A program made the translations under genes and the position numbers. Positions 1 through 8,050 of a DNA stretch of 33,686 nt are shown piece by piece (within the stretch, counting starts at the first letter, position 1; each line of letters opens with the position of its first letter). The notes under the pieces were generated by a model. That model was given only the letters and a program-made list of their open reading frames with translations, ran no database searches and was not told where the DNA came from. This DNA is from an uncultured Alphaproteobacteria bacterium. Its GTDB lineage: Bacteria > Pseudomonadota > Alphaproteobacteria > Rhodobacterales > Rhodobacteraceae. The stretch lies in the NCBI GenBank assembly GCA_913051655.1, contig CAJXHI010000027.1, forward strand, positions 1 to 33,686. The letters are read 5' to 3'.

Positions 1-222
1 ATCATCGATTTCGCTTTGATGCAGGTGTTGGAAGAGCACGGAAATTCGTATTTTTGGGCTCCGCGAAAGCGCGCTTCGCGCCACGCTCATGAAAAACCCC
101 TGATCTCTGAGTCAACGCATAACGTCCCAAATTTTTTCAAAGGAACCCTCACCGCGTTTGCAGTCATGCTCATTTTTTGTGAAAATGATCTGGAGAAATC
201 CATAAGGTCAATTTATCTCTAA
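1..222 (+). CDS. Possible 3' end of an open frame entering from the left edge
   Basis: The frame is open from the first base to a TAA at 220-222, with in-frame TTG and ATG codons at 16 and 19 but no clear ribosome binding site visible. I do not recognise the product. Its middle overlaps a near-palindrome at 62-80 (CGCGAA ... TTCGCG), and its second half is AT-rich and reads like translated spacer. It may be the tail of an upstream gene, or chance. Confidence is low. Confidence 0.2.
   Translation: MIDFALMQVLEEHGNSYFWAPRKRASRHAHEKPLISESTHNVPNFFKGTLTAFAVMLIFCENDLEKSIRSIYL
62..80. repeat. GC-rich inverted repeat (hairpin candidate)
   Basis: CGCGAA at 62-67 is complementary to TTCGCG at 75-80 around a GC-rich 7-base centre. 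No clean T-tract follows on either strand, so it is not a textbook Rho-independent terminator. It could mark the end of a transcript entering from the left. Confidence 0.3.
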
Positions 223-854
223 AGTCACTGAGCAATTCCAAAAACCCTTGTTTCCCTCTGGCACGCACCAAAGGTTGCATCGCGTTGGTAAGGAGGAGCA
301 CGTCATAGCAATTGGCAAGTTAAAGTTGTGGCATTTGGATTATGTTTTAGTTCATAAATGATTTGTACTCAGTAAACTTTTTTCTTTTACTGGTCGTGGA
401 TCGAATTTGATTTTATCTAAATAGAGTTAGTTATCCCCAAATGTTAAATAAAGCAGATCGTCATTGGTTGGTGAACTTTTGATATAAAAATTTGCACATT
501 AAATATCGCACAAGCTGCCTTATTGGACTATAATGTTCGCCATTCCGAAAAGTTGACTGATGCCCTCTTAGAACCGTACAACGTAGTCTCTGGATTGCTG
601 AACTTGACCTCAAAGGCGTTTTTGCTGAGGTGAGTCAAGAAATTTTCTTTCTTGGTTAAAGTTCTTAAATTTTTTTTGTGGTTTTCGTAATTCGCATCAA
701 GCCAGTCTTATACAAATGTGAGTTAAAAAGTTCGTATGTACAAAGTTAAAAATTATGCTACCAGAGACATTTATGATAGCGCTAACATTTTTTCAGTTGA
801 TGGGATGCGCCATTCCGTTAACCTCAACTCTAGAAAACAGGATATGTTTACAAA
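223..854. other. Gene-poor AT-rich leader upstream of zwf
   Basis: About 630 bases with frequent stops in all frames. I see no recognisable gene, RNA or mobile element. The only structured element I can point to is the palindromic operator candidate at 773-788. Short open segments around 540-690 have protein-like stretches on either strand, but none has a start with a ribosome binding site and I cannot name one. Confidence 0.5.
773..788. promoter_or_regulatory. Candidate LacI-family operator upstream of zwf
   Basis: The 16-base sequence ATGATAGCGCTAACAT is palindromic at 14 of 16 positions, with a central TAGCGCTA. Even-length palindromes with a central CG are the usual shape of LacI-family operators, and sugar-responsive LacI regulators of Alphaproteobacteria use very similar sites. 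It lies 66 bases before the zwf ATG, a position suited to control of zwf-pgl-pgi. No regulator gene is in the window, so the cognate protein is unknown. Confidence 0.45.
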
Positions 855-2300
855 ATGGTGTCACGAGTTATCCCAGTTGATCCCTTTGACCTTGTGATTT
901 TTGGTGGCAGTGGTGATCTGGCCAAAAGCAAGATTTTACCTGGTTTGTTTCGGCGCTTTGTGTCTGGTCAAATGCCACGAAATGCTAAGATCATCGGAGC
1001 CGCAAGATCAGATTTTGATGAGGTGCAATATCGTGCTTTGATTAAAGCTGCGATTTGTAGCTTTGGTCAAGTAGAAGCCTCACACTCCGATCTTGCTCCA
1101 TTCCTTGAGCTGTTGAGTTACGTGCAAATTGATGCACGAGGAGATGGTGGCTGGCAAGTATTGAAGACAAAGATGCGATCCGATATCGCGCGGGCGTTTT
1201 ATTTTTCTGTTGAGCCAAGTCTTTTTGGTGATATCGCCGAACGTTTGCGTCAGCATAGAATCGCGTTGGATGATAGCCGAATTGTTGTAGAAAAACCTTT
1301 TGGGCGTGACCTTATCAGCGCTAAAGAGCTAAACAAAACGCTGGCGGCGCATTTTGGCGAAGAGCAAATTTACAGGATTGACCATTACCTCGGCAAAGAA
1401 ACTGTACAAAATTTGATGGCGGTGCGATTTGCAAATATGCTTTTTGAACCGCTTTGGAATTCGCAATATATCGATCACATCCAAATCACCGTTGCGGAGA
1501 AAGTTGGTGTCGAAGGGCGAGGTGAATATTATGATAAATCTGGTGCGATGCGCGATATGGTGCAAAATCATTTGATGCAACTCTTATGTCTTATTGCAAT
1601 GGAACCGCCATCGCAATTCGATCCCGATGCGGTTAGGGATGAAAAGCTGAAGGTAATCCGCGCTTTGGATCAAGTAGAATCCGATGACATTGTTCGGGGG
1701 CAGTACGGACCGGCAGGGGATGCGCCGGGATATTGTGATCACGTAGACAATTTAACCTCTCACACCGAAAGTTACATAGCGCTCAAAGCCCACGTGCAAA
1801 ACTGGCGTTGGGCTGGGACACCCTTTTATTTGCGAACAGGAAAACGTTTGAAACAGCGCTTGTCGGAAATTGCAGTAGTGTTCAAAGATCCGCCCCATTC
1901 CATTTTTGGAACAGAGGCGGGCGCGAATGGTAACACACTTGTCATCCGCTTACAGCCTGACGAGGGGATCACGATGGATATGACAATCAAAGAACCCGGC
2001 CCTGGTGGTATGAGGTTGATCAATGTGCCTCTCGATATGACCTTCGCAGAAGCACTTGGACCTGCGGTTGACAATGTTCCAGATGCTTATGAACGTTTGG
2101 TCATGGATGTCATAAGAGGCAATCAGACGCTCTTTATGCGTGGAGACGAAGTTGAGGCAGCATGGAAATGGACTGACCCGATTATTGAGGGGTGGGAAAG
2201 TCGCGGTGATGTTCCTAAACCCTATGACAGTTACTCAGCAGGCCCCGAAGATTCGCTGATGTTGCTTCAGAGAGACAACCGAAAATGGAGAAGGCTGTGA
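855..2300 (+). CDS. zwf: Glucose-6-phosphate 1-dehydrogenase
   Basis: Oxidises glucose 6-phosphate to 6-phosphogluconolactone with NAD(P)+, the cytoplasmic entry to the Entner-Doudoroff and oxidative pentose phosphate routes. The 481-residue length is normal for the family. The N-terminal dinucleotide motif GGSGDLA is at residues 17-23, EKPFG at 146-150, and the substrate signature RIDHYLGKE at 174-182. His177 and His239 (in VQNHL) match the phosphate-binding and general-base histidines of the Leuconostoc enzyme. The start is ATG at 855; the Shine-Dalgarno is weak (AGGA about 13 bases upstream). It overlaps pgl by four bases and heads a zwf-pgl-pgi operon. A palindromic operator candidate lies upstream at 773-788. 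Confidence 0.97.
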   Translation: MVSRVIPVDPFDLVIFGGSGDLAKSKILPGLFRRFVSGQMPRNAKIIGAARSDFDEVQYRALIKAAICSFGQVEASHSDLAPFLELLSYVQIDARGDGGWQVLKTKMRSDIARAFYFSVEPSLFGDIAERLRQHRIALDDSRIVVEKPFGRDLISAKELNKTLAAHFGEEQIYRIDHYLGKETVQNLMAVRFANMLFEPLWNSQYIDHIQITVAEKVGVEGRGEYYDKSGAMRDMVQNHLMQLLCLIAMEPPSQFDPDAVRDEKLKVIRALDQVESDDIVRGQYGPAGDAPGYCDHVDNLTSHTESYIALKAHVQNWRWAGTPFYLRTGKRLKQRLSEIAVVFKDPPHSIFGTEAGANGNTLVIRLQPDEGITMDMTIKEPGPGGMRLINVPLDMTFAEALGPAVDNVPDAYERLVMDVIRGNQTLFMRGDEVEAAWKWTDPIIEGWESRGDVPKPYDSYSAGPEDSLMLLQRDNRKWRRL

Positions 2301-2971
2301 GCAAATTCATCGTTTACCCTGACAGAGACCTGCTGGTGGTGGATCTGGCGAGTAAATTGGCCGAAGACTTGCAAGAGGTTCTGGGACATCAGGAGCGCGC
2401 AAGCCTCATTGTACCGGGCGGCAGCACGCCGGGGGCAATATTTGATGTTCTTTGTTCGTCAGATATCAATTGGGCGCGTGTCGCAGTTATGGTTAGCGAT
2501 GAACGTTGGGTTTCTGAAACCAGTGAGCGTTCAAATACCAAATTGTTGCGCGAACGTTTAATGGTAAACCGCGCGGCAGCGGCACGGTTGGTTTCCCTCT
2601 ATCTTCCTTATAGCGAACCGGAAGAAGCACTTGATGAACTCAGGCAAAGCTGCCGTTATGTGCTGCCGATTTCGGTATTGTTATTGGGTATGGGTGTCGA
2701 TATGCATACGGCCTCTCTTTTTCCCGGTGCTGATCAATTGGAAGAGGCGCTGGACGCAGATGCTCCCATTTTACTGCCTATGCGAGTGAAAGGCGCGAAT
2801 GAGCCGCGCGTTACTCTGACGGCTTCTGTGTTGAACGGTGCTTTGAAAAAACATTTGGTCATATTTGGAGAGGAAAAGCGCAACGCTTATGAGACTGCAA
2901 AACTAATCCCTGCTAAGGATGCACCTGTCCGCGCTATCATGGACGATCTTATCGTACATTGGGCGCCATAA
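2297..2971 (+). CDS. pgl: 6-phosphogluconolactonase
   Basis: Hydrolyses 6-phosphogluconolactone to 6-phosphogluconate, the step after Zwf. The protein is about 224 residues and carries the family features: a glycine-rich VPGGSTPG stretch near the N-terminus, SDERWV in the middle, and LLLGMGVDMHTASLFPG. I chose GTG at 2297 rather than the in-frame ATG at 2285. GTG gives a four-base GTGA overlap with the zwf stop and has GGAG at 2287-2290 six bases upstream; the longer form would add four residues. The overlap implies translational coupling with zwf. Position and motifs agree, so the call is firm; only the start is open. Confidence 0.93.
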   Translation: MSKFIVYPDRDLLVVDLASKLAEDLQEVLGHQERASLIVPGGSTPGAIFDVLCSSDINWARVAVMVSDERWVSETSERSNTKLLRERLMVNRAAAARLVSLYLPYSEPEEALDELRQSCRYVLPISVLLLGMGVDMHTASLFPGADQLEEALDADAPILLPMRVKGANEPRVTLTASVLNGALKKHLVIFGEEKRNAYETAKLIPAKDAPVRAIMDDLIVHWAP

Positions 2972-2997
2972 CTTTATGAATTTTTATAGGAAGCTAT

Positions 2998-4602
2998 ATG
3001 TTTGAGACCTTGAAAGCACATGCGCAGGCGCAGAAAGCTCGCAGTATTTTATCTCTGTTTGATTATCCAGACCGCGCAAAAACGTTCTCCCTTCAGTGGG
3101 GTGACATGCTTTTTGATTATTCAAAAACTAATATGGATGAGACAGCGCGCAACCTACTGTTGGAACTTTTTGATAAGGCTAAGGTGAACGATAAGCGAAA
3201 AGCCATGTTTTCGGGCGAAAAGATCAACGAAACTGAAAACCGTGCAGTTTTGCATACAGCACTTCGCAATACCGGTCAGAAAGAAGTTTTGGTAGACGGG
3301 ACCGATGTGATGGCTGAGGTGGCTGCAACGCGCGCGGCGATGGCACGCTTTGCTACGGAACTGCGGAACGGAACTTTTACAGGACAGGGCGGCAAAATCA
3401 CAGATGTGGTTAACATAGGGATAGGGGGCTCTGACCTTGGACCTGCCATGGCCGTGTTGGCACTTCAACCCTATCATGACGGGCCTACCTGTCATTTTGT
3501 GTCAAACATTGATGGTGCGCACATCGCGGATGTTCTTAAACCTCTGAATCCAAAAACAACACTTGTGATTGTCGCTTCAAAGACATTTACGACTATCGAA
3601 ACAATGACCAATGCAGGAACAGCTCTAGCGTGGATGGCTCAGCAGCTGGATCACCCGACTGCGCAATTTGTGGCACTTTCATCGGCCACAGAAAAAACTG
3701 CAGAGTTTGGGATTACAGATGAGCGAGTTTTCGAGTTTTCCGATTGGGTCGGTGGGCGATATTCGCTTTGGGGTCCTATTGGATTGAGCATTATGATCGC
3801 CATTGGTCCAGACAATTTTTATGCCTTCTTGGAAGGGGCGCATCAAATGGATCAACACTTTTTGACCGCCCCTCCGGTTCAAAATATGCCAGTAATGCTT
3901 GGTCTGGCTGGCATTTGGCACAATCAGATTTGTGGATATACTTCTCGCGCTGTTCTGCCATATGACCAAAGGCTAAGCCGTTTTCCCGCCTACCTTCAGC
4001 AATTAGAAATGGAAAGCAACGGCAAGCAGGTCGCCATAAATGGTCAAAGACTGTCTGAGCGTTCTGGCCCAATCGTCTGGGGGGAACCCGGAACAAACGG
4101 TCAGCATGCCTTTTACCAACTGCTTCACCAAGGCACAGATATTATTCCTTGTGAATTCATGGTTGCGGCAGAGGGACATGAGGAGAACCTTTCTCATCAT
4201 CATCACTTGCTTTTGGCCAATTGTTTGGCCCAGTCCCAAGCGCTCATGGTTGGGCGTAGCTTGGATGCGGCGCGCGACATGGCCGCGCAGAGAGGCTACA
4301 AAGGTGTTGAGCTCGAACGGCAAGCGCGTCATCGCGTGTTTGAGGGAAACCGCCCCTCAACCACCTTGATCTACCCCAGATTAACGCCAAACATTTTGGG
4401 TGTCTTGATAGCTCTTTATGAACACCGCGTGTTCGTGGAGGGCGCAATTTTGAATATCAACAGTTACGATCAATGGGGTGTTGAGCTTGGTAAAGAGCTT
4501 GCTATTGCTTTGGAACCAATAGTGAAATCGGGTGAAGTTACGGATCGGCTTGACGCCTCAACCCACCATTTGTTGAAGTTTATCAGTGACCTCAGGACTT
4601 AG
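2998..4602 (+). CDS. pgi: Glucose-6-phosphate isomerase
   Basis: Interconverts glucose 6-phosphate and fructose 6-phosphate in the cytoplasm; next to zwf and pgl it can recycle fructose 6-phosphate into the Entner-Doudoroff route. It has 534 residues, within the family range. Visible signatures are GIGGSDLGP (141-149), [10 protein letters not shown] (193-202), [12 protein letters not shown] (251-262) and EMESNGK, where Glu339 is the expected catalytic base. [10 protein letters not shown] follows with His370, and a C-terminal QWGVELGK carries the catalytic lysine. AGGAAG at 2988-2993 supports ATG 2998. A four-histidine run at residues 400-403 sits in a region that is histidine-rich in the family. 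It is the last gene of the operon and faces a convergent M48 gene. Confidence 0.97.
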   Translation: MFETLKAHAQAQKARSILSLFDYPDRAKTFSLQWGDMLFDYSKTNMDETARNLLLELFDKAKVNDKRKAMFSGEKINETENRAVLHTALRNTGQKEVLVDGTDVMAEVAATRAAMARFATELRNGTFTGQGGKITDVVNIGIGGSDLGPAMAVLALQPYHDGPTCHFVSNIDGAHIADVLKPLNPKTTLVIVASKTFTTIETMTNAGTALAWMAQQLDHPTAQFVALSSATEKTAEFGITDERVFEFSDWVGGRYSLWGPIGLSIMIAIGPDNFYAFLEGAHQMDQHFLTAPPVQNMPVMLGLAGIWHNQICGYTSRAVLPYDQRLSRFPAYLQQLEMESNGKQVAINGQRLSERSGPIVWGEPGTNGQHAFYQLLHQGTDIIPCEFMVAAEGHEENLSHHHHLLLANCLAQSQALMVGRSLDAARDMAAQRGYKGVELERQARHRVFEGNRPSTTLIYPRLTPNILGVLIALYEHRVFVEGAILNINSYDQWGVELGKELAIALEPIVKSGEVTDRLDASTHHLLKFISDLRT

Positions 4603-4678
4603 TGGATATCTTGCGGGCTGATTTAATTCAGAGTGTGCGATCGGATGGGATTTCCAGACAATAGTACAAAGGTGACGA

Positions 4679-5350
4679 TTAGCCTTGATTACGGGCTTTG
4701 ATCGCAGCAATTCGGTCTTCTGTTTTTGGATGGCTCATGATCCATGCGGGCAACCGTCCTGTCTGGCCGCTTAAGGCTTCGAGTTTTTCAAACAAAGAAA
4801 CCTGTGGCCCCGTGCCAATCCCACTTTTGATCAGTAAAGCTGAGGCAAATTCATCCGCCTCATATTCATCTGCGCGCGAAAGCTTTGCCATCAACAAATT
4901 GGCCACAATCGTGGCCACCCAATTGCCAATCCCAGGTAATATTCGACCCAGTACCATTCCCAAAGCTGCCCGTACAGCGTTTTGGCTTGAAAAGTCGATC
5001 ATCCTGCGTTTGGCGTGCCCGAGTGCAATATGGCCTAGCTCATGAGCGATTACTGAGGCAAGTTCCTCTGCACTGACCTCATCCAACCTATATTTATTAT
5101 AAAAGCCCCGAGTGATGAAAATACGACCGTCTGGTGCTGCAAGACCATTCACGGGTTCGATTTCGTAAATATGGACTATAACTTTCGACAAGTCCAAAGC
5201 GCGGGCGAGTTTGTCCAAAACAACTTGGAGGCTTGGGTCCAAAAGCTCTGCAGATTGTGCATCCAGCGTTTTGCGCAAGCGCATCGCAGAGAACCAATAC
5301 ATGCCGAGCCCGTAAAGAATGGCAAGCAGGATGGGAGACAAACGTAACAT
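4679..5350 (-). CDS. M48-family zinc metalloprotease, membrane-anchored
   Basis: A 223-residue HtpX/Oma1-like peptidase. One hydrophobic segment at residues 4-20 is a probable anchor. The zinc motif HELGH is at 103-107 (His103, Glu104, His107). The downstream EYEAD at 162-166 supplies the third ligand, probably Glu162. A second hydrophobic stretch at 127-155 lies between them. The C-terminal WIMSHPKTEDRIAAI is typical of M48 proteins. The gene lies 43 bases after the VWA gene on the same strand, so it probably ends that operon. A role in membrane or periplasmic protein turnover is inferred; the substrate is unknown. No strong ribosome binding site precedes ATG 5350. Confidence 0.85.
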   Translation of the reverse strand: MLRLSPILLAILYGLGMYWFSAMRLRKTLDAQSAELLDPSLQVVLDKLARALDLSKVIVHIYEIEPVNGLAAPDGRIFITRGFYNKYRLDEVSAEELASVIAHELGHIALGHAKRRMIDFSSQNAVRAALGMVLGRILPGIGNWVATIVANLLMAKLSRADEYEADEFASALLIKSGIGTGPQVSLFEKLEALSGQTGRLPAWIMSHPKTEDRIAAIKARNQG

Positions 5351-5393
5351 ACACGAGATATGGGGCGCTTTAATTCCAAAAACAAGAACAAGA

Positions 5394-6578
5394 TTATCGC
5401 ACTAATTCCTTCATGCCTCTTTCAAGGCCCGAAAGTGTCATGGGAACCATGCGATTTTCAAAAATCTCGCGAATCATTTCGATGGAATGTGTATAGGCCC
5501 AATATTTTTCAGGCACCGGGTTGATCCAGATATTGGCTGTCCATTGCGTGCGTGCGCGCTCAAGCCATGTTTGACCAGCCTCTGCATTCCAATGTTCATT
5601 TGCTCCACCGGGGTAAGCGATTTCATAAGGCGACATACTGGCGTCTCCTACAAAAATGCACTTATAGTCAGTACCATAGGTACGCAGCACTTCATGCGTC
5701 GGTGTCTGATCATTCCAGCGACGAACATTGTCCCTCCAAACACCTTCGTAAAGGCAGTTGTGGAAATAAAAATATTCCATATGTTTGAATTCACTACGTG
5801 CCGCAGAAAATAATTCTTGTACAACTTTCACATGGGGGTCCATTGACCCGCCCACATCAAGGAACAAAAGGACTTTGACGGCATTCCGCCGCTCTGGACG
5901 GGTTTTCACATCAAGATAACCATTTTCCGCAGTGGCGCGGATCGTTCCGTTAATGTCGAGCTCTTGCTCTGCCCCATCTCGTGCCCAACGGCGCAAGCGC
6001 TTGAGGGCCACTTTGATATTACGCGTACCAAGTTCAACCTGATCATCAAGATTTCTGAACTCTCTCTTGTCCCAAACCTTGACAGCGCGTTGATGACGGC
6101 TTTCGTTCTGACCTATCCTTACACCTTCGGGATTGTATCCATATGCTCCAAAGGGAGAGGTGCCTGCGGTACCAATCCACTTACTGCCTCCCTGATGCCG
6201 CTTTTCCTGTTCTTTTAAGCGCTCCTTAAGCGTCTCCATCAGTTTTTCAAATCCGCCAAGCGCATCGACCGCGGCCTTTTCTTCATCGCTGAGGTGGTTT
6301 TCGGCCAATTTTCGTAGCCATTCTGCAGGAATATCGACAGCTTTTATAACATCTTCCGTGCTGAGTTCGTCAAGTCCCGAGAAGGTTGCGGAAAACGCAC
6401 GATCAAATTTGTCTATATTACGTTCATCTTTCACCATTGTGGTACGCGCAAGGAAATAAAAAGCGTCTATGTCGTAAGTAGCAAGCCCCGCCTTCATCCC
6501 TTCCAGAAACCCTAGAAATTCTCGCAAAGATACCGGCAAGCCTGCTTTGCGTAGGTTATCAAAAAAGGGCAAAAACAT
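5394..6578 (-). CDS. VWA-domain protein, CoxE-like
   Basis: A 394-residue protein of the CoxE-like von Willebrand A group, often encoded with MoxR ATPases. Residues 1-125 are a helical N-terminal region. The VWA fold begins near 235, with DVGGSMD at 241-247 in place of the canonical DxSxS metal site; this DxGxS form is usual for the family. FVGDASMSPYE (309-319) is a second conserved stretch and the C-terminus is helical. No signal peptide is evident, so it is probably cytoplasmic. It starts three bases after the stop of the 54-residue membrane gene and is followed by the M48 gene. A MoxR ATPase, its expected partner, lies further upstream at 8051-8890. Function as a chaperone or maturation partner is inferred from the family. 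Confidence 0.88.
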   Translation of the reverse strand: MFLPFFDNLRKAGLPVSLREFLGFLEGMKAGLATYDIDAFYFLARTTMVKDERNIDKFDRAFSATFSGLDELSTEDVIKAVDIPAEWLRKLAENHLSDEEKAAVDALGGFEKLMETLKERLKEQEKRHQGGSKWIGTAGTSPFGAYGYNPEGVRIGQNESRHQRAVKVWDKREFRNLDDQVELGTRNIKVALKRLRRWARDGAEQELDINGTIRATAENGYLDVKTRPERRNAVKVLLFLDVGGSMDPHVKVVQELFSAARSEFKHMEYFYFHNCLYEGVWRDNVRRWNDQTPTHEVLRTYGTDYKCIFVGDASMSPYEIAYPGGANEHWNAEAGQTWLERARTQWTANIWINPVPEKYWAYTHSIEMIREIFENRMVPMTLSGLERGMKELVR

Positions 6579-6581
6579 GGC

Positions 6582-6746
6582 TCAAATTACACTCCTATCC
6601 AAAATAACGGTGAGCACAAGGCCGATCAATGCAAAAAGGATTCCATACCCCGCAGCATATTGAGCGATATCGGCGCGGTTTCCGTTTCGTTTTTTTGCCT
6701 GACGCGCGCCCAGAAAGGCACCGATCAGGCCACATAAAAGATACAT
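6582..6746 (-). CDS. Small membrane protein (54 residues)
   Basis: Reading the minus strand from ATG at 6746 gives a 54-residue protein ending in TGA at 6582-6584, three bases before the VWA start. It has two hydrophobic segments (about residues 2-14 and 31-49) around a basic, polar linker (RQAKKRNGNRADIAQY). As I recall, short proteins of this shape occur beside this VWA gene in Rhodobacteraceae and are sometimes mislabelled as apolipoprotein acyltransferase; 54 residues cannot encode that enzyme. The tight spacing implies coupling with the VWA gene. No clear Shine-Dalgarno precedes ATG 6746. It may link the VWA/MoxR pair to the membrane, but this is inference. Confidence 0.75.
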   Translation of the reverse strand: MYLLCGLIGAFLGARQAKKRNGNRADIAQYAAGYGILFALIGLVLTVILDRSVI

Positions 6747-7123
6747 ATTTTGTTCACACAGTTACTTAATCGGGCTCAAGCTGCTGATTCGATGCATGTA
6801 GCTTCGGATTTCCACAGTTCTGGCAAATCCGTAACGTGGATATTCAAATGTGTCCAGCCGCACCTTGCGTGCTTCTTACCATTTACCGAATAATTCGATC
6901 GCCCCAGATTAAAAGCATTGATAATAAATCCAACGCCGAATTTTTATGATCGCCGGCAACCTAGATGACTAGTATTATGACACTGAAACATTCTTACCAC
7001 GACCCAGAGCCAAGTACTGTGGGCGAGTTGCCGCGAGACAAAGCTTTTATTTAACTCGCTTTCGGGTATATTTTTGAAAGCACAGCAAGCCTGTTGAAAG
7101 ATTTTAGTCGCCGCACGTTGTGA

Positions 7124-7318
7124 TCACATCTGAAAGGTAAGAGCAAGACTATTCGAACTGATATTTAGCCTACGATCTTTCCATCGCGCCTCTTGAGCAA
7201 GCTTAAAAGCAGCTGCTGTTGCACGTTTTTTCGGCACGACTGGAGAGGTGTTGAAACTTTGAACATCTTTGCCTCCTAAATTAGCTTGTGTGCCTGAAAT
7301 GACGTGGCTCAATAGCAT
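7124..7318 (-). CDS. Hypothetical small protein (64 residues), doubtful
   Basis: An ATG frame of 64 codons with a weak AAGG about three bases before the start. The C-terminal half (PKKRATAAAFKLAQEARW and onward) is basic and helix-prone and reads more like protein than translated spacer. I do not recognise a family. An AGGAGG on the same strand near 7271-7276 precedes another ATG at 7266 in a different frame that encodes only 33 residues. It could be an intact small gene or a fragment of a lost one. Confidence 0.25.
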   Translation of the reverse strand: MLLSHVISGTQANLGGKDVQSFNTSPVVPKKRATAAAFKLAQEARWKDRRLNISSNSLALTFQM

Positions 7319-7471
7319 TAGCCTTAGAATTTAATCGACGCAAATTCCGTCCAGTTTTTCAGATACCTTTTGTTTTGACATGCTACTAACCAATATTGCT
7401 ACAAAGGTGATTCTCAGAATTAGCATTTCAAAAGGTGTTAAAACTTTGTTGACATTGTTGTACTTCACCAC

Positions 7472-7588
7472 TTACTGATTCCATTTGTTCAGATCGTTTT
7501 GTGGGCCGAGCGCCCACGCAAATTGTTCATCCAGATAATCACGGGTCTCTTTTGACGCGACACCATTAGGAAGATATATCCAAGCGGT
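7472..7588 (-). pseudogene. Startless gene remnant (38 codons)
   Basis: On the minus strand a frame is open from just after a TAA at 7589-7591 to a TAA at 7472-7474. Its product contains WIYLPNGVASKETRDYLDE and FAWALGPQNDLNKW, with a balanced residue mix unlike translated AT-rich spacer, and it has no ATG, GTG or TTG start. It reads as the C-terminal end of a lost gene. I cannot identify the parent family. Confidence 0.4.
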
Positions 7589-8050
7589 TTAGGTAATTTT
7601 GGCGCGATCAACTGGTTTCCTTTATTTCCTGCTTGACTTCAAATTCACGTAGCGAGGTCACATTTTTAGTAACAAAACACGCTGCGATAGGAAGTTACCG
7701 TTGAATTTTTGCCTTGGCTGCGAGTTTTATTGTGATATTTGAATTAGGAGGTTTTATTCTGTGGATCCATATCCCTGCATTTGATTTAAGTCTTGTCAAC
7801 AACATGCATAATAGCCGCTCGATTTAACAAATGAGTAATTTTTATAAAGCATCCAAATGCAGCTTTGAGGCCAAGCATAGGAATTAATCTTACATTTTTG
7901 CACTAGTGGCGGCTGCTTTCACGCTTTACTGATTTCCGCGGTTTAGGTTTAATCCGTTTGATACGAAAAAGTGTAAAAAGTGATCGAACACGGCTGTTAA
8001 GAAACTAGTATCAAAGTTTAATTTCCAGTGCTGCAGTCGTGCTAAGAAAT

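Larger units (their letters stand above)
6747..8050. other. 1.3-kb gene-poor spacer with eroded coding segments
   Basis: Between the MoxR gene and the 54-residue membrane gene there is no convincing intact gene. Stops are dense on both strands and the composition is AT-rich. Two minus-strand stretches look protein-like: a 64-codon frame at 7124-7318 and a startless frame at 7472-7588, listed separately. I see no inverted terminal repeats, tRNA or transposase, so the origin is more likely gene decay than insertion. Confidence 0.55.

Noticed and set aside
4197-4210. Run of histidines in Pgi as a possible cloning tag
   Set aside because: It is internal, in a part of Pgi where His residues are normal, and surrounded by family sequence.
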